From CAVSNH01 sp963729275 (GTDB taxonomy: Bacteria; Actinomycetota; Acidimicrobiia; Acidimicrobiales; RAAP-2), in contig CAVSNH010000007.1 of NCBI GenBank assembly GCA_963729275.1, positions 124,001 through 188,000 on the forward strand: a stretch of DNA of 64,000 nt, in the 5' to 3' direction. The position numbers and the translations under genes were made by a program. Position 1 is the first letter of the stretch, and each line of letters starts with the position of its first letter. This document shows, one piece after another, positions 23,660 through 33,084 of the stretch. Below the pieces are notes generated by a model. The model was not told the origin of the DNA. It ran no database searches and saw only the letters and a program-made list of their open reading frames with translations.

Positions 23660-25198
23660 TCAGCCGGAGACGGTGGGCAGCGGTTGCCAGCCCCGGGTCT
23701 GTACCCAGCACGTTCCCTGGGGAATCCCATTCGACGTGAGGTCGCACTTCGAGGAAGGCGGCACGTTGTTGTGGATCTCCACGACCTGATACTTGGTCGG
23801 ACCGTAGAACTTGTTGGGCCCGAACGACCACAGCGGCGAGAGACCACCGGGGAAGTTCTTGACCCTCGACATGGCCTCCACGAACGTCCGCCGGTTGAGG
23901 TCCGAACCGGCCCCGTTGGCCGCCGTGGCGAACAGTCGAATGGCCGTGCACCAGGACTGCACCGGGCCTTGCTCTTCGATGTAATACGACTGGGGATGGT
24001 TGAAGCCGACCTTCTGCGGATACTTCTTGTGCCAGGCGGTGAAACAGGACCGCACCCCGGGGTCGTAGCCACCCTTGCTCTCAGGGCGGCTGTCGTCGAC
24101 GCCGCCCAGCGTCTCGGTGGTCACTCCCTGCTGCCCGTTGAGTGCCTTCTCATAGGGAACGGGGATAAGGCCGAGCGAGGCGGAGATGCTCTCCTCGTAG
24201 TCGGAGAGCAGGAGCTTCGGGAAGTAGTTGTCCGACGTCTCGGCACTCAGGTATGGGTACATGGCGTTGAAGGGAATGAGCGGGATCACGTCGGTGATGC
24301 CTTCGGACTTGAACTTCTGGACCACGAGCGGGGCCTGGGCGTCGGTCTCGGCCGTCTCGGACGGGTCGGCGGCCAGCGTCTCGACCACCGGGGTCACCCC
24401 GGCCCGCTGGAGGTCGGGCAGCAGGTACTGGTTGAGGGCGGTCTGGTCACTCGACCGGTCGCCGGCCACGATCGCCACCTTGTGGCCATACCCGAGCAAG
24501 CCCGCGCTCAGCCCCCAGTTGACGACGGCCTGCAGGATGGCGGCATCGTCGGCACCGGTCCACCACAGGTAGGGGGCCCCCTTCTGCAGCCAGTTGGTCA
24601 CCGTGCTCCACGCACTGATGAGCGGGGTATGTCCCTCCTGGGTGATGCACAGCTGGTCTGTGCCGGTCCAGGTGCCGACACCATCGATCACCGCGAAGGC
24701 AGCCGGACTTCCCTCCGTCCAGTCCTTGCACAGGGCCCGCATGCTCGCCTCGTTCGTCGGGTCGTAGGAGACGATGATGGGGTTTATCTTCTTGCCGTGG
24801 ATCCCCTTCTGATTGACCAGGCCGACGAAGAACTTGATGGCTTTGGTCTGCTCGCCGAACTCGTAGTCCGTGGCGAAGCCCTCCTTGCCAGCTAGCGAGT
24901 TGAGCGACACCACCGGAAAGACGACGTTGATCTTGTTGCCGACGATGCCGCGGGTCGAGGTGCTCGCTCGACTCAAACTGGCGGCCAGGCTGTTGTTCGA
25001 GGCGGCACCAGCTACGCCGATGCCTGGCGTCGACACCGGTGCGGCAGCCAGATAGGCCCCGAGCCCGCAGATCACGGCCATGACGGCCGCAAGCGTGCGG
25101 AGCTGCGTCGGCCGTGACCGGTGCCCGAACCGGCGCATGGAGCGTCGCCCAATGGCGAGCGGCGTCCGCCGGCTGCTCGTTCGACCATCGGACTCCAT
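23660..25198 (-). CDS. ABC-importer substrate-binding protein (branched-chain amino-acid type)
   Basis: A 512-residue type I periplasmic-binding-fold protein. A basic N-terminus and a hydrophobic segment (TLAAVMAVICGLGAYLAAAP) form a signal peptide or anchor with no lipobox Cys. The body starts INVVFPVVSLNSLAGKEG and has the conserved block LCKDWTEGSPAAFAVIDG. Start 25198 is chosen because AGGAGG lies five bases upstream; ATGs at 25249 and beyond overlap the LivG gene. It is last in the MFS-LivF/LivHM/LivG operon and closely resembles the lipoprotein at 59892. The ligand is unknown; it is much larger than LivJ-type proteins. Confidence 0.85.
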   Translation of the reverse strand: MESDGRTSSRRTPLAIGRRSMRRFGHRSRPTQLRTLAAVMAVICGLGAYLAAAPVSTPGIGVAGAASNNSLAASLSRASTSTRGIVGNKINVVFPVVSLNSLAGKEGFATDYEFGEQTKAIKFFVGLVNQKGIHGKKINPIIVSYDPTNEASMRALCKDWTEGSPAAFAVIDGVGTWTGTDQLCITQEGHTPLISAWSTVTNWLQKGAPYLWWTGADDAAILQAVVNWGLSAGLLGYGHKVAIVAGDRSSDQTALNQYLLPDLQRAGVTPVVETLAADPSETAETDAQAPLVVQKFKSEGITDVIPLIPFNAMYPYLSAETSDNYFPKLLLSDYEESISASLGLIPVPYEKALNGQQGVTTETLGGVDDSRPESKGGYDPGVRSCFTAWHKKYPQKVGFNHPQSYYIEEQGPVQSWCTAIRLFATAANGAGSDLNRRTFVEAMSRVKNFPGGLSPLWSFGPNKFYGPTKYQVVEIHNNVPPSSKCDLTSNGIPQGTCWVQTRGWQPLPTVSG

Positions 25199-25241
25199 CA
25201 CGGCCTCCTGCGGCGAAGGCTGCTCCGCCCCCATTCGTCGA

Positions 25242-26102
25242 TCAACCATGTTCCGGTCCTCCCACGTTGACATCGCCTGGTCTCGCCCCATTGCCCACCA
25301 CTGCCGCCCCCGATGGCGTGAGGGCCTCGGCGCTCGCCCCGAGATACGCAGCGAGTGCTCGCGGATCGCGACTGATCTCATCGGGAGTCCCGAGCGACAC
25401 CACCGCTCCGGCCTCCATCACCGCCACATGCGAGCACAAGGCGAACACAAGGGGTACATCGTGCTCCACGAGCAGGATCGTACAGTCGGCCACGTCGCGG
25501 AGTCGCCGCAGCAAGGGCACAAATGCCTCCGCCTCCCGCTGGGCGATGCCGGCGGTGGGCTCGTCGAGGAGCAGCAGCCGTGGCTCGGCCAGCACGACCG
25601 ATGCCAGGTCGACCACTCGGCGTGTTCCCGTGGAGATCTCCGCCGCCCGGTGGTGGCGGAATCGACCGAGCCCGAAGGCGCCGATCACCCGGTCGACCGC
25701 CTCACGCTTGCGCCGCTCGGAGCGGCGAGCCATCGGCAGCTGGAGAGTGGCGCCGAGGATGCTCACCGGCCGTCCCGCGTCCTCGCACACCATGAGCACG
25801 TCCTCGACCGAGAGGTCGGGATAGAGCCGGCAGTCTTGGAAGGAACGGATCACGCCGAGTGACCGACGTTCCTCGGCCAATAGGTCGCCGATCTCCTGGC
25901 CGTCCACCCGCACCGAGCCGGACTCCGGGGCGACGAAACCGGAGACGGCATCGAGAGTGGTGGTCTTGCCCGAGCCATTGGGGCCGATCAGGCCGACCAC
26001 TGCGCCCGGCGGCACACTGAGCGAGACGTCGTCGACCGCCCGTAGCCCCCCGAATCGTACGGTCAGGTTTTCGACCTCGAGCGTGGCGGGCCCCGACGCC
26101 AT
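25242..26102 (-). CDS. livG: LivG-type ABC ATPase
   Basis: A 286-residue ATPase of the branched-chain amino-acid transporter class: Walker A GPNGSGKT (40-47), Q-loop at SFQD, a degenerate signature ISTGT (156-160) in place of LSGGQ, and Walker B LLLLDEPTAG. The C-terminal ~30 residues are an Ala/Gly-rich extension. Its ATG shares one base with the stop of the permease gene (TGATG), so translation is coupled. It pairs with the LivF-type ATPase half of the MFS fusion encoded upstream. Confidence 0.9.
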   Translation of the reverse strand: MASGPATLEVENLTVRFGGLRAVDDVSLSVPPGAVVGLIGPNGSGKTTTLDAVSGFVAPESGSVRVDGQEIGDLLAEERRSLGVIRSFQDCRLYPDLSVEDVLMVCEDAGRPVSILGATLQLPMARRSERRKREAVDRVIGAFGLGRFRHHRAAEISTGTRRVVDLASVVLAEPRLLLLDEPTAGIAQREAEAFVPLLRRLRDVADCTILLVEHDVPLVFALCSHVAVMEAGAVVSLGTPDEISRDPRALAAYLGASAEALTPSGAAVVGNGARPGDVNVGGPEHG

Positions 26103-28153
26103 CACACCACCTCGCCGGTGAGAGGTGCCGGCATCGGGTCTGGCAAGGTGGCGTCCACGCTCACCGGCATCTCCGCTTCGCCGGCGCTCGGTGGCGGATG
26201 CCAACGGGCGAGCAGCACGTCCACTCCCGAGGCCACGGCGTCCCCGATCCGGTGCATGACCTCGGCCAAGCCGCCGGGCAGGTAGAGAATGAAAGCGATG
26301 AGGCCGATGCCGCTCGTCAACAACTGGATGCTGGAGGTGGTCCCGAAGATGGCGGGCAGGCCCACCAAGTAGACGGCGCCCAGCACCGCACCGGAAATCG
26401 AGCCCAGTCCGCCGATGACCACCATGGACAGGATGAGCCACGACAACGCCGGGTCGAAGGTCCCCGCAGACGTGAACACGCCGGTTGCCCCGGTGTCGCT
26501 CAGGCGCTCGGAGGCGAAGGCGATGCAGACGCCGGCGTAGCCGGCAATGAACCCGGAGACGGCAAAGGCCAGCAGTTTCGTTCGTACCACGGTGATGCCC
26601 ATGGCCGCCGCCGCGCTCTCGTTGTCGCGCACGGCCACCAGGCGTCGGGCGATCCCGCGATCTCGCCACATTCGCACCATCAACACCGACAGCACGAGCA
26701 CGGCCAGAGAGAACCAGGCGAAGGCCCGCTCGGAAGTGAGCGAGAGACCGAAGAGGCTGGGTCGGGAGATAAGGGTGGACGACGGGTCGGGCAGTCCCGT
26801 GCACAGTCGTTTTCCGATGAGCGGGACCGTCCAGCACGGCGTGGCCAGCACCGACACTTGTATCCAGAGGGCGAAGGCCAGCGTGGAGACGGCCAGGTAG
26901 AGGCCGCGGAACCGCAGTGCCGGCAGCCCGACGATGGTGGCGATGACCGCCGTGACTGCCCCCCCGAAGAGCATGAGAGGAATGAGGGGCACCGACGACC
27001 CGAGGTGGACAGCCAGCAAGGCGCCGATGGCGACGAGGCCGAATTGACCAAGAGAGACCTGGCCGGCCCACCCGGTCAGCACCGTGAGGGACAGAGCGAT
27101 CACCGCGTAGATGCAGATCTGACTCAACAGGTACGAGTTGCCGACCGAGATCACGAAGGGAAGGAGGGCGGCGATGACCACCACGCCCACCACGCCCACT
27201 GTCCCCACCCGTTTCCGAGTGACGGTCGGCGCCAGTCGGGCGGCCATCGAGCCGAACAACCACGTCGAGCGCTCGTCGCTGCGGGCTCCTTTTCGCAGCG
27301 CGGCCACCCTCACGAGGAGGACGGCGAGCAGGAGGGCGAACATGATCGTCTGGACCGACGCGGTCGATGAGATGTTCCAGCTCAGGATCTCGTAGATGAC
27401 GCCGACGGCGACGCCGGAGATGAAGGACACAGTCAGGTTGACCATGGCGCCGACCAGGGCAGCCAGCAGAGCGAAGAGGAGGAGGTCGGGGCTGAGCGGC
27501 TGAGTGAGAACGCTCGTCTGCCCCGGGGAGTCCAGGATGGCCGTGAAGGCGGAGAGGACAGCGGCGAGCGTCCAGGCCATGGTCGACGCCCGGCGCACCC
27601 AGACGCCGGACAGGCGGGCCGAATCCGCGTTCTCCGACATGGCTCGCATGGCCAGGCCCCAGGGCGAGTACCGGATGAAGAGGGCGAAGGCGACGGCCAC
27701 CACAGGGGCCACGATGAGAGTGAGGACGGCGCCGGGCGAGAAGATGAAACCGTCGATGGTGAAGGACAGGTGGATCGGCACCGGGAAGGCGGCGTAGAGG
27801 TGCTTCGGGAGGATGAAGGGAAGCTCGGTGAACACGTACAACAGCTGTGACAGCCCGATGGTGGCCACCATGACGAGGACGCGCGGCCGTTTGAAGAGTC
27901 GGCGCAGCACGAGCTCCGAGATGGCCCCCATGGCCGCGGCCAGGCCGATGGCCAGCACCAGCGAGAACCAGTAGTTGAAGCCGAAGTCGGCGTCGCACTT
28001 GACCAAGAAGACGGCCGCCACCACGCCGAGCTGGCCCTGGGCGAAGTTGAGGACACGGTTGGTCTTGTAGATGAGGACGAGACCCATGGCCAGCAGGCCA
28101 TAGCTGAGCCCGACGATGATCCCTTCGAGGAGGACGAAGGCAGGAACCGACAT
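26102..28153 (-). CDS. Fused LivH-LivM ABC permease
   Basis: One 683-residue polypeptide holds both permease subunits: LivH-like residues 1-290 (GLSYGLLAMGLVLIYKTNRV, NFAQGQLG near the N-terminus) and LivM-like residues about 320-640 (ALSLTVLTGWAGQVSLGQFG, AVRDNESAAAAMGI, the coupling segment). Around 16-18 membrane segments are expected. In most bacteria these are two genes. A 50-residue Pro-rich cytoplasmic tail follows. It is followed by livG with a one-base overlap and preceded by the MFS-LivF gene 12 bp upstream. Confidence 0.92.
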   Translation of the reverse strand: MSVPAFVLLEGIIVGLSYGLLAMGLVLIYKTNRVLNFAQGQLGVVAAVFLVKCDADFGFNYWFSLVLAIGLAAAMGAISELVLRRLFKRPRVLVMVATIGLSQLLYVFTELPFILPKHLYAAFPVPIHLSFTIDGFIFSPGAVLTLIVAPVVAVAFALFIRYSPWGLAMRAMSENADSARLSGVWVRRASTMAWTLAAVLSAFTAILDSPGQTSVLTQPLSPDLLLFALLAALVGAMVNLTVSFISGVAVGVIYEILSWNISSTASVQTIMFALLLAVLLVRVAALRKGARSDERSTWLFGSMAARLAPTVTRKRVGTVGVVGVVVIAALLPFVISVGNSYLLSQICIYAVIALSLTVLTGWAGQVSLGQFGLVAIGALLAVHLGSSVPLIPLMLFGGAVTAVIATIVGLPALRFRGLYLAVSTLAFALWIQVSVLATPCWTVPLIGKRLCTGLPDPSSTLISRPSLFGLSLTSERAFAWFSLAVLVLSVLMVRMWRDRGIARRLVAVRDNESAAAAMGITVVRTKLLAFAVSGFIAGYAGVCIAFASERLSDTGATGVFTSAGTFDPALSWLILSMVVIGGLGSISGAVLGAVYLVGLPAIFGTTSSIQLLTSGIGLIAFILYLPGGLAEVMHRIGDAVASGVDVLLARWHPPPSAGEAEMPVSVDATLPDPMPAPLTGEVV

Positions 28154-28165
28154 GACCGCCGATCC

Positions 28166-30370
28166 TCAGCCCAGTCCGGTGCCGGCCTCGGCCAGGAACA
28201 CAGGCCGCAGCAGGTCGTCGCGCTCGAGCAGCTCGCCGATGGGGCCGTCGAAGCGGATCTGGCCCCGCTCGAGGAAGAAGGCCCGCTGGGCGATGGATGC
28301 GGCCCGGTTCACGCTCTGCTCGACGAGCACGACGGTGGTCCCCTGGCGGTTGACGTCGCGCACCATCTCCATCAGCCGGTCGACCGTCTTCGGAGCGAGA
28401 CCGAGGGCCAGCTCGTCGATGAGGAGGAGCTTGGGCTGGGTCATCATGACCCGGGCCAGGGCCAGCATCTGCTGCTCGCCACCCGACAGGGTCCCGGCCA
28501 CCTGGTCGAGCTTGTTGGCCAGCTCGGGGAAGGTCTCGAGGGCCTTGGCGGCGGCGGCCGAGGCCTGGACCCGCTCTTTGCGAAGGGTGAACCCGCCCAC
28601 CCGGAGGTTGTCGCGGACGGTAAGCCCGGGGAAGGTCATCTTGCCCCCGACCAACAGGGCGACGTCGAGGCCGATGATCTGCTCGGGCTCGAGGTAGGTC
28701 GAGTTGATGCCGTACAGGCGGACCACCCCGCGGTGGGGGTGCTCGAGGCCGGAGACGGCGCGCAAGAGGGTCGACTTGCCGGCTCCGTTGGTGCCGAGGA
28801 GGGCGACGATCTCGCCCTGGGCGATCTCGAGGTTCACGCCGAAGAGGACCTGGTTGGTGCCGTAGTAGAAGTCGAGGTTGTGGACCTGCAGGGCGGGCAG
28901 ATCACCGCCCGCCGCCCGCCGCTTGCCTTCGGCATAGCGCTCGAGGACGTCCTCGATCACCATGGTGATGTCGCGTTTGACGTGACGTGAACCGAGGGCG
29001 AGGAAGATGCCGCCGGCCACGCACACCGGGCCGATGAGGGTGAGGGCAACGATGATCCCGTGCAGGCCGCCGATGGTGTCGGATATGGCGCCGAGGAGGA
29101 CGCTGCCGGTGAAGCCGCCGAAGACGAGCGAGTACACGCCGAACATGGCGAAGCAGATGGTGCGCATCTCGGCCGGGGCGGTGGCCGCCAGGGTGAGGAA
29201 GATGCAGATGGCCAGCGGTTGGACGGCGGCGTTGGCCACCGTCTGGAGCGCCACGCACATCCACAGCTTGGGCACGTACAGCGAGGTCACGAAGAGAACG
29301 CCGTAGACGCAGATGCAGACACCGGCGATGGCCATGGGCCGCTGCGGGGCCTTGCGGAAGTAGCGGTCACCGAGGATGTAGGCGACGGGCAGACCGAGGA
29401 AGGCGGCCAGGCCGATGATGGCGTAGACGTCACCCCGGCTGGCCACGTCGAGGTTGAACTTGTCGGCGAAGAACAGGCTTCCGAACAGGGGCGCCCCGGT
29501 GCCGGCGAAGCCGAGGATGGCCACCGCGATCAGCGCGTAGTAAAGCGACCGGATGCGCAGCAAGCGGGTGACGGCCGAACCGAGGAGGACCCGCGGCGCG
29601 CCCGCCTGCTGGGTCTGGAGGTCCATCCCCGACGAGCGCAGGATGTGGCTCTCCTCATTGGCGCCCTTGGGCGGCTCGTTGATGGTGAAAAGGGCGAAGC
29701 CGAGGGGGATACCGGCCAGCGCCACGAGCAAGCCGTAGCGCCAGTCGTGGGCCACCGTGACCACGAACACGAAGACGAGGACGCCGGCAGTTTGGGACAG
29801 CGGGTCGCTCAGATTGTGCCAGCTGAAGACGCGCCCGCGACTCTCGGTCGGGTACTGATCGGATAGGTACGAGTTGTGCACGGTGTTGTTGACACCCGTC
29901 CCGACGGATGCGGCCAGGTAGAGGAAGGCGAAGGCCCATACGTTGGGAGAGAAGGCCATGAGCGATCCGAACACAGCAAAAATGAGCAGGGCGAAAGCCG
30001 CCACCACCTTGCGGCTGCCCCGGTCGGCCAGAACGGCCAGGGGCACGGCCCACAGCAGCTGGGAGACCTGGGCCACGAAGGCCACGGAGGCGAGTGCCGT
30101 GTTGTGGATGTGGAAGGAGTGCTCGAGGTTCTTGCCGATGATGGCGATGCCGTTGCCGAAGGTGCCCGGCACCATGGCCGCCCCCGTGAGCAGGACGAGG
30201 GGCGCCCACCCGTATTGCCGCAGCACGCCGAGGAGCGGTGGTGACTTGCCCTCCCCCGTCCCCGGCATGATGTTGAGGTCGGCGATGGCCTCCTTGTCGC
30301 CGTGATGGGCCACTGCCTCTTGCAGGAGCTCGTCGGGGACGGCGAAGTCGAAGAGCGCCTGGTCGACCAT
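28166..30370 (-). CDS. MFS transporter fused to LivF-type ABC ATPase
   Basis: A 734-residue fusion. Residues about 50-465 are a major-facilitator domain with about 12 membrane segments (LADRGSRK in the loop 2-3 position, YLSDQYPTESRGRVFSWHNL after helix 5). Residues about 494-725 are a complete LivF ATPase: Walker A GTNGAGKST (526-534), signature LSGGEQQ (628-634), Walker B LLLIDELALGL and LVEQS. The N-terminal 45 residues are soluble. Start 30370 is chosen as the first ATG leading straight into conserved sequence; ribosome site is weak. It is the first gene of the importer operon. How the MFS half couples to the ABC part is unknown. Confidence 0.9.
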   Translation of the reverse strand: MVDQALFDFAVPDELLQEAVAHHGDKEAIADLNIMPGTGEGKSPPLLGVLRQYGWAPLVLLTGAAMVPGTFGNGIAIIGKNLEHSFHIHNTALASVAFVAQVSQLLWAVPLAVLADRGSRKVVAAFALLIFAVFGSLMAFSPNVWAFAFLYLAASVGTGVNNTVHNSYLSDQYPTESRGRVFSWHNLSDPLSQTAGVLVFVFVVTVAHDWRYGLLVALAGIPLGFALFTINEPPKGANEESHILRSSGMDLQTQQAGAPRVLLGSAVTRLLRIRSLYYALIAVAILGFAGTGAPLFGSLFFADKFNLDVASRGDVYAIIGLAAFLGLPVAYILGDRYFRKAPQRPMAIAGVCICVYGVLFVTSLYVPKLWMCVALQTVANAAVQPLAICIFLTLAATAPAEMRTICFAMFGVYSLVFGGFTGSVLLGAISDTIGGLHGIIVALTLIGPVCVAGGIFLALGSRHVKRDITMVIEDVLERYAEGKRRAAGGDLPALQVHNLDFYYGTNQVLFGVNLEIAQGEIVALLGTNGAGKSTLLRAVSGLEHPHRGVVRLYGINSTYLEPEQIIGLDVALLVGGKMTFPGLTVRDNLRVGGFTLRKERVQASAAAAKALETFPELANKLDQVAGTLSGGEQQMLALARVMMTQPKLLLIDELALGLAPKTVDRLMEMVRDVNRQGTTVVLVEQSVNRAASIAQRAFFLERGQIRFDGPIGELLERDDLLRPVFLAEAGTGLG

Positions 30371-30388
30371 CGGGCGGCAGCCTATCCG

Positions 30389-30408
30389 TGACCCGAGTGT
30401 CAGGGTCA
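30389..30408. promoter_or_regulatory. Inverted repeat TGACCC-N8-GGGTCA upstream of the importer operon
   Basis: TGACCC (30389-30394) and GGGTCA (30403-30408) form a perfect 6-bp inverted repeat with an 8-bp spacer, 19-38 bp upstream of the MFS-LivF start codon. It is placed like a repressor site or a leader hairpin. Confidence 0.45.
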
Positions 30409-30508
30409 TAGCCGGGGCCGTTTCCGAACGCATCGTTGGTGACCTCGCGGTCAGTCCCGGCGGTGCCACCGGCGGTGACGCGGGTCGTGCCGCCGGCGGT
30501 GACGCCGG

Positions 30509-31537
30509 TCAGTCAGCGGGGAAGTCGGCGGCCAATGGGATGCCGCCCTTGCGTGCGCTGGCGTCGATGGCGGCCAGCTCCTCGTCGTCGAACCCGAGAT
30601 TGTCCAAGGCAGCCAGGTTCTCGTCCAGCTGGGTCACGCTCGACACGCCGATGATGACGGAGGTCACCCGCGGATCGCGCAAGGCCCAGGCCAGGGCCAT
30701 CTGCGAGAGTCGCTGACCCCGACGCTCGGCCATACCCCGCAGCTCGCCGATGTGCTCCAGCAGCTCCGCCCCGAGCAGGCTCGGGAACAGGGTCGTGCCC
30801 TGCGCTCCTCGCGAGCCCTCGGGGACACCGTCCTTGTAGCGGTCGGTGAGGAGCCCCTGAGCCAGTGGCGAGAAGGCGATGCACCCGATCCCGGCCTCCT
30901 CGGCCACCTCGAGGAGCCGGCGCTCGATGAAGCGGTTGATCATCGAGTAATTCGGCTGGTGAATGAGGAGCGGCGTGCCCATTTGCCGCAGGATGCGCGC
31001 CGCCTGGACGGTGTCGGTGCTCGAGTAGGACGAGATGCCGGCATAAAGGGCCTTGCCCGAGCGCACGGCGGTGTCGAGGGCGCCGAGGGACTCCTCCAGG
31101 GGAGTGTCCGGGTCGGGACGGTGGTGGTAGAAGACGTCCACGTAGTCCAGGCCGAGCCGGCCGAGGCTCTGGTCCAGGCTGGCCAGTAGGTACTTGCGGG
31201 AGCCGAGGTCACCGTAGGGGCCGGGCCACATGTCCCACCCCGCCTTGGTGGCGATGACGAGCTCGTCGCGGAAGGGCGCGAGGTCCTCACGGAGCAGCCG
31301 TCCGAAATTGCGCTCCGCACTCCCGTACGGCGGCCCATAGTTGTTGGCCAGGTCGAAGTGGGTGATGCCGCGGTCGAAGGCCCGACGCACGATGGCTCGC
31401 TGGACATCGAGGAGCCGGTCGTCACCGAAGTTGGTCCACAGCCCGACGGAGATGGCCGGCAGCTGCAGCCCGCTCCGGCCGCAGCGCCGGTAGGACATGG
31501 ACTCGTAGCGGTCGTCGGCGGGCACATAGGGCGGCAT
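30509..31537 (-). CDS. Aldo/keto reductase, YghZ (L-glyceraldehyde 3-phosphate reductase) type
   Basis: A 342-residue AKR of the YghZ/Gpr subgroup: HFDLANNYGPPYGSAERNFG carries the catalytic Asp-Tyr pair, TKAGWDMWPGPYG the catalytic Lys, and YHHRPDPDTPLEESL the His. YghZ reduces L-glyceraldehyde 3-phosphate and methylglyoxal with NADPH. It is divergent from the GH4 operon across a 174-bp spacer, so the two may be regulated together. A 13-bp direct repeat (CCGGCGGTGACGC at 30469 and 30493) follows its stop. Confidence 0.9.
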   Translation of the reverse strand: MPPYVPADDRYESMSYRRCGRSGLQLPAISVGLWTNFGDDRLLDVQRAIVRRAFDRGITHFDLANNYGPPYGSAERNFGRLLREDLAPFRDELVIATKAGWDMWPGPYGDLGSRKYLLASLDQSLGRLGLDYVDVFYHHRPDPDTPLEESLGALDTAVRSGKALYAGISSYSSTDTVQAARILRQMGTPLLIHQPNYSMINRFIERRLLEVAEEAGIGCIAFSPLAQGLLTDRYKDGVPEGSRGAQGTTLFPSLLGAELLEHIGELRGMAERRGQRLSQMALAWALRDPRVTSVIIGVSSVTQLDENLAALDNLGFDDEELAAIDASARKGGIPLAADFPAD

Positions 31538-31711
31538 GGCCGGCGAGCGTAGTGTCAGCGCCCTGCGGAGGCCTCAACGTCAAGGGCTACAGTGATCGCC
31601 GCGGTGGGGATGACGGGACGGCCGTCGCCAAAACAGTTGCGTCGGCCCATCCTCGTTCGGGTCGAGGGTTGCCAACGGGACGGGTCACCGGGCCCAGCGA
31701 GGTGGTGCGGA

Positions 31712-33070
31712 ATGCAAGTGACGATCATCGGCGGGGGCAGCTACCAGTGGACGCCCGAGCTCATGGCCGACCTGTTCGGCACCGAGTCGCTGCGGGGCAT
31801 GCACCTCGTGCTCGAGGACATCGACCCCGCCCCGTTGCCCAAGATGGAGGCACTGGCCAACAAGCTCAGCGCGGCCATGGACGCCAAGGCCACGGTGGCC
31901 ACCACGACCGACCAGCGACGAGCCCTCGACGGCGCCGATTTCGTGATCGTGACCATCTCGACGGGTGGCTTCGAGTCGATGGCCTACGACCTCGACGTGC
32001 CGGTTCGCTACGGCATCCGGCAGTCCGTCGGGGACACCGTCGGCCCGGGCGGCATCAACCGGGCCTTGCGCAACATCCCGGTCATGGCCGGCATCGCCAG
32101 GGACGTCGAGTCGGTGTGCCCCGATGCCTGGTTCCTCAACATCACCAACCCCATGACGGTGCTCACCCGCACCGTCACCGAGGTCAGCAAGTGCAAGGTG
32201 GTCGGGCTCTGCCACGAGGTGGGTAACTGGTGCTGGGACGTGGCCCTCATGCTCGGGCTGCCCCACGAGGCGGTGCGGCCCACGGTGAGCGGCGTCAACC
32301 ACCTCCCGATCGTGCCGTCGGTCGACATCGACGGGAAGGACGGCATCCCCATCCTCCGCGACCTCATCGACGAGGTCGGTGGCCTCGAGGCGCTGGCCCC
32401 GGTGCCCGGTCAGGAAGAGGCGCCCCAGTTCTCCAAGCTCGACTTTGCCCGACGGCACCGTCTGCAGCTCACCCTGCTCGACCAGTGGGGGGCGATACCG
32501 GTGGCCAACGACCGCCACGTGGCCGAGTTCGTTCCCTGGATCCTGACCGAGGAATCCGGGTGGGGCGCCGACTACGGCATCGAGCTCACCAGCATCGAGC
32601 GGCGCCAAGGGCATCAGGACGGCTACATCGCCGACGTGGACGCGTGGTTGGCCGGGACGAAGGACCTCCAGACGTGGCCGTCGGGCGAGCTGCCGGCGCC
32701 CATCATCGACTCGCTGCTGACCGGCACCCACCGCGAAGTCCCGGTCAACATCCCGAACGCCGGCCAGTGTCCCGACGTCCCGCTCGGCGCCATGGTCGAG
32801 TCCATCTGTGTGGTCGACGCCGATGGAGTGCGCGGTCGTGACCAGGCCACTCTGCCCGCCCCCTTCGCCGAGCTGTTCCGCCACCACGTGGCCACTCAGG
32901 AGATGGTGGTGCGAGCCGCCCTCGACGGCGACCGGTCCCTGGCCAGGAGCGCCTTCCTCCTCGATCCGTTGGCCGGCCGAGGCCCGTTGCGGTCAACCGA
33001 AGAGATGGTGGACGAGCTGATGGTGGCCACGGCGCGCTGGCTCCCCCAGTTCGAGCCGATCGCGGTCTGA
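31712..33070 (+). CDS. GH4 family NAD/Mn-dependent glycosidase
   Basis: A 452-residue family-4 glycosidase: NAD-binding IGGGSYQWTPEL at the N-terminus, LNITNPM, the metal Cys-His in GLCHEV and GVNHL further on. GH4 enzymes (alpha-glucosidases, alpha-galactosidases, 6-phospho-glycosidases, alpha-glucuronidases) cleave by transient oxidation at C3 using bound NAD. Start at ATG 31712 after GAGGTGG; an upstream in-frame ATG at 31592 would add 40 residues outside the fold. Anomer and phosphorylation preference cannot be read from sequence. No PTS gene is near, so a 6-phospho substrate is less likely. Confidence 0.88.
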   Translation: MQVTIIGGGSYQWTPELMADLFGTESLRGMHLVLEDIDPAPLPKMEALANKLSAAMDAKATVATTTDQRRALDGADFVIVTISTGGFESMAYDLDVPVRYGIRQSVGDTVGPGGINRALRNIPVMAGIARDVESVCPDAWFLNITNPMTVLTRTVTEVSKCKVVGLCHEVGNWCWDVALMLGLPHEAVRPTVSGVNHLPIVPSVDIDGKDGIPILRDLIDEVGGLEALAPVPGQEEAPQFSKLDFARRHRLQLTLLDQWGAIPVANDRHVAEFVPWILTEESGWGADYGIELTSIERRQGHQDGYIADVDAWLAGTKDLQTWPSGELPAPIIDSLLTGTHREVPVNIPNAGQCPDVPLGAMVESICVVDADGVRGRDQATLPAPFAELFRHHVATQEMVVRAALDGDRSLARSAFLLDPLAGRGPLRSTEEMVDELMVATARWLPQFEPIAV

Positions 33071-33084
33071 CGGCGCCGACGGGC

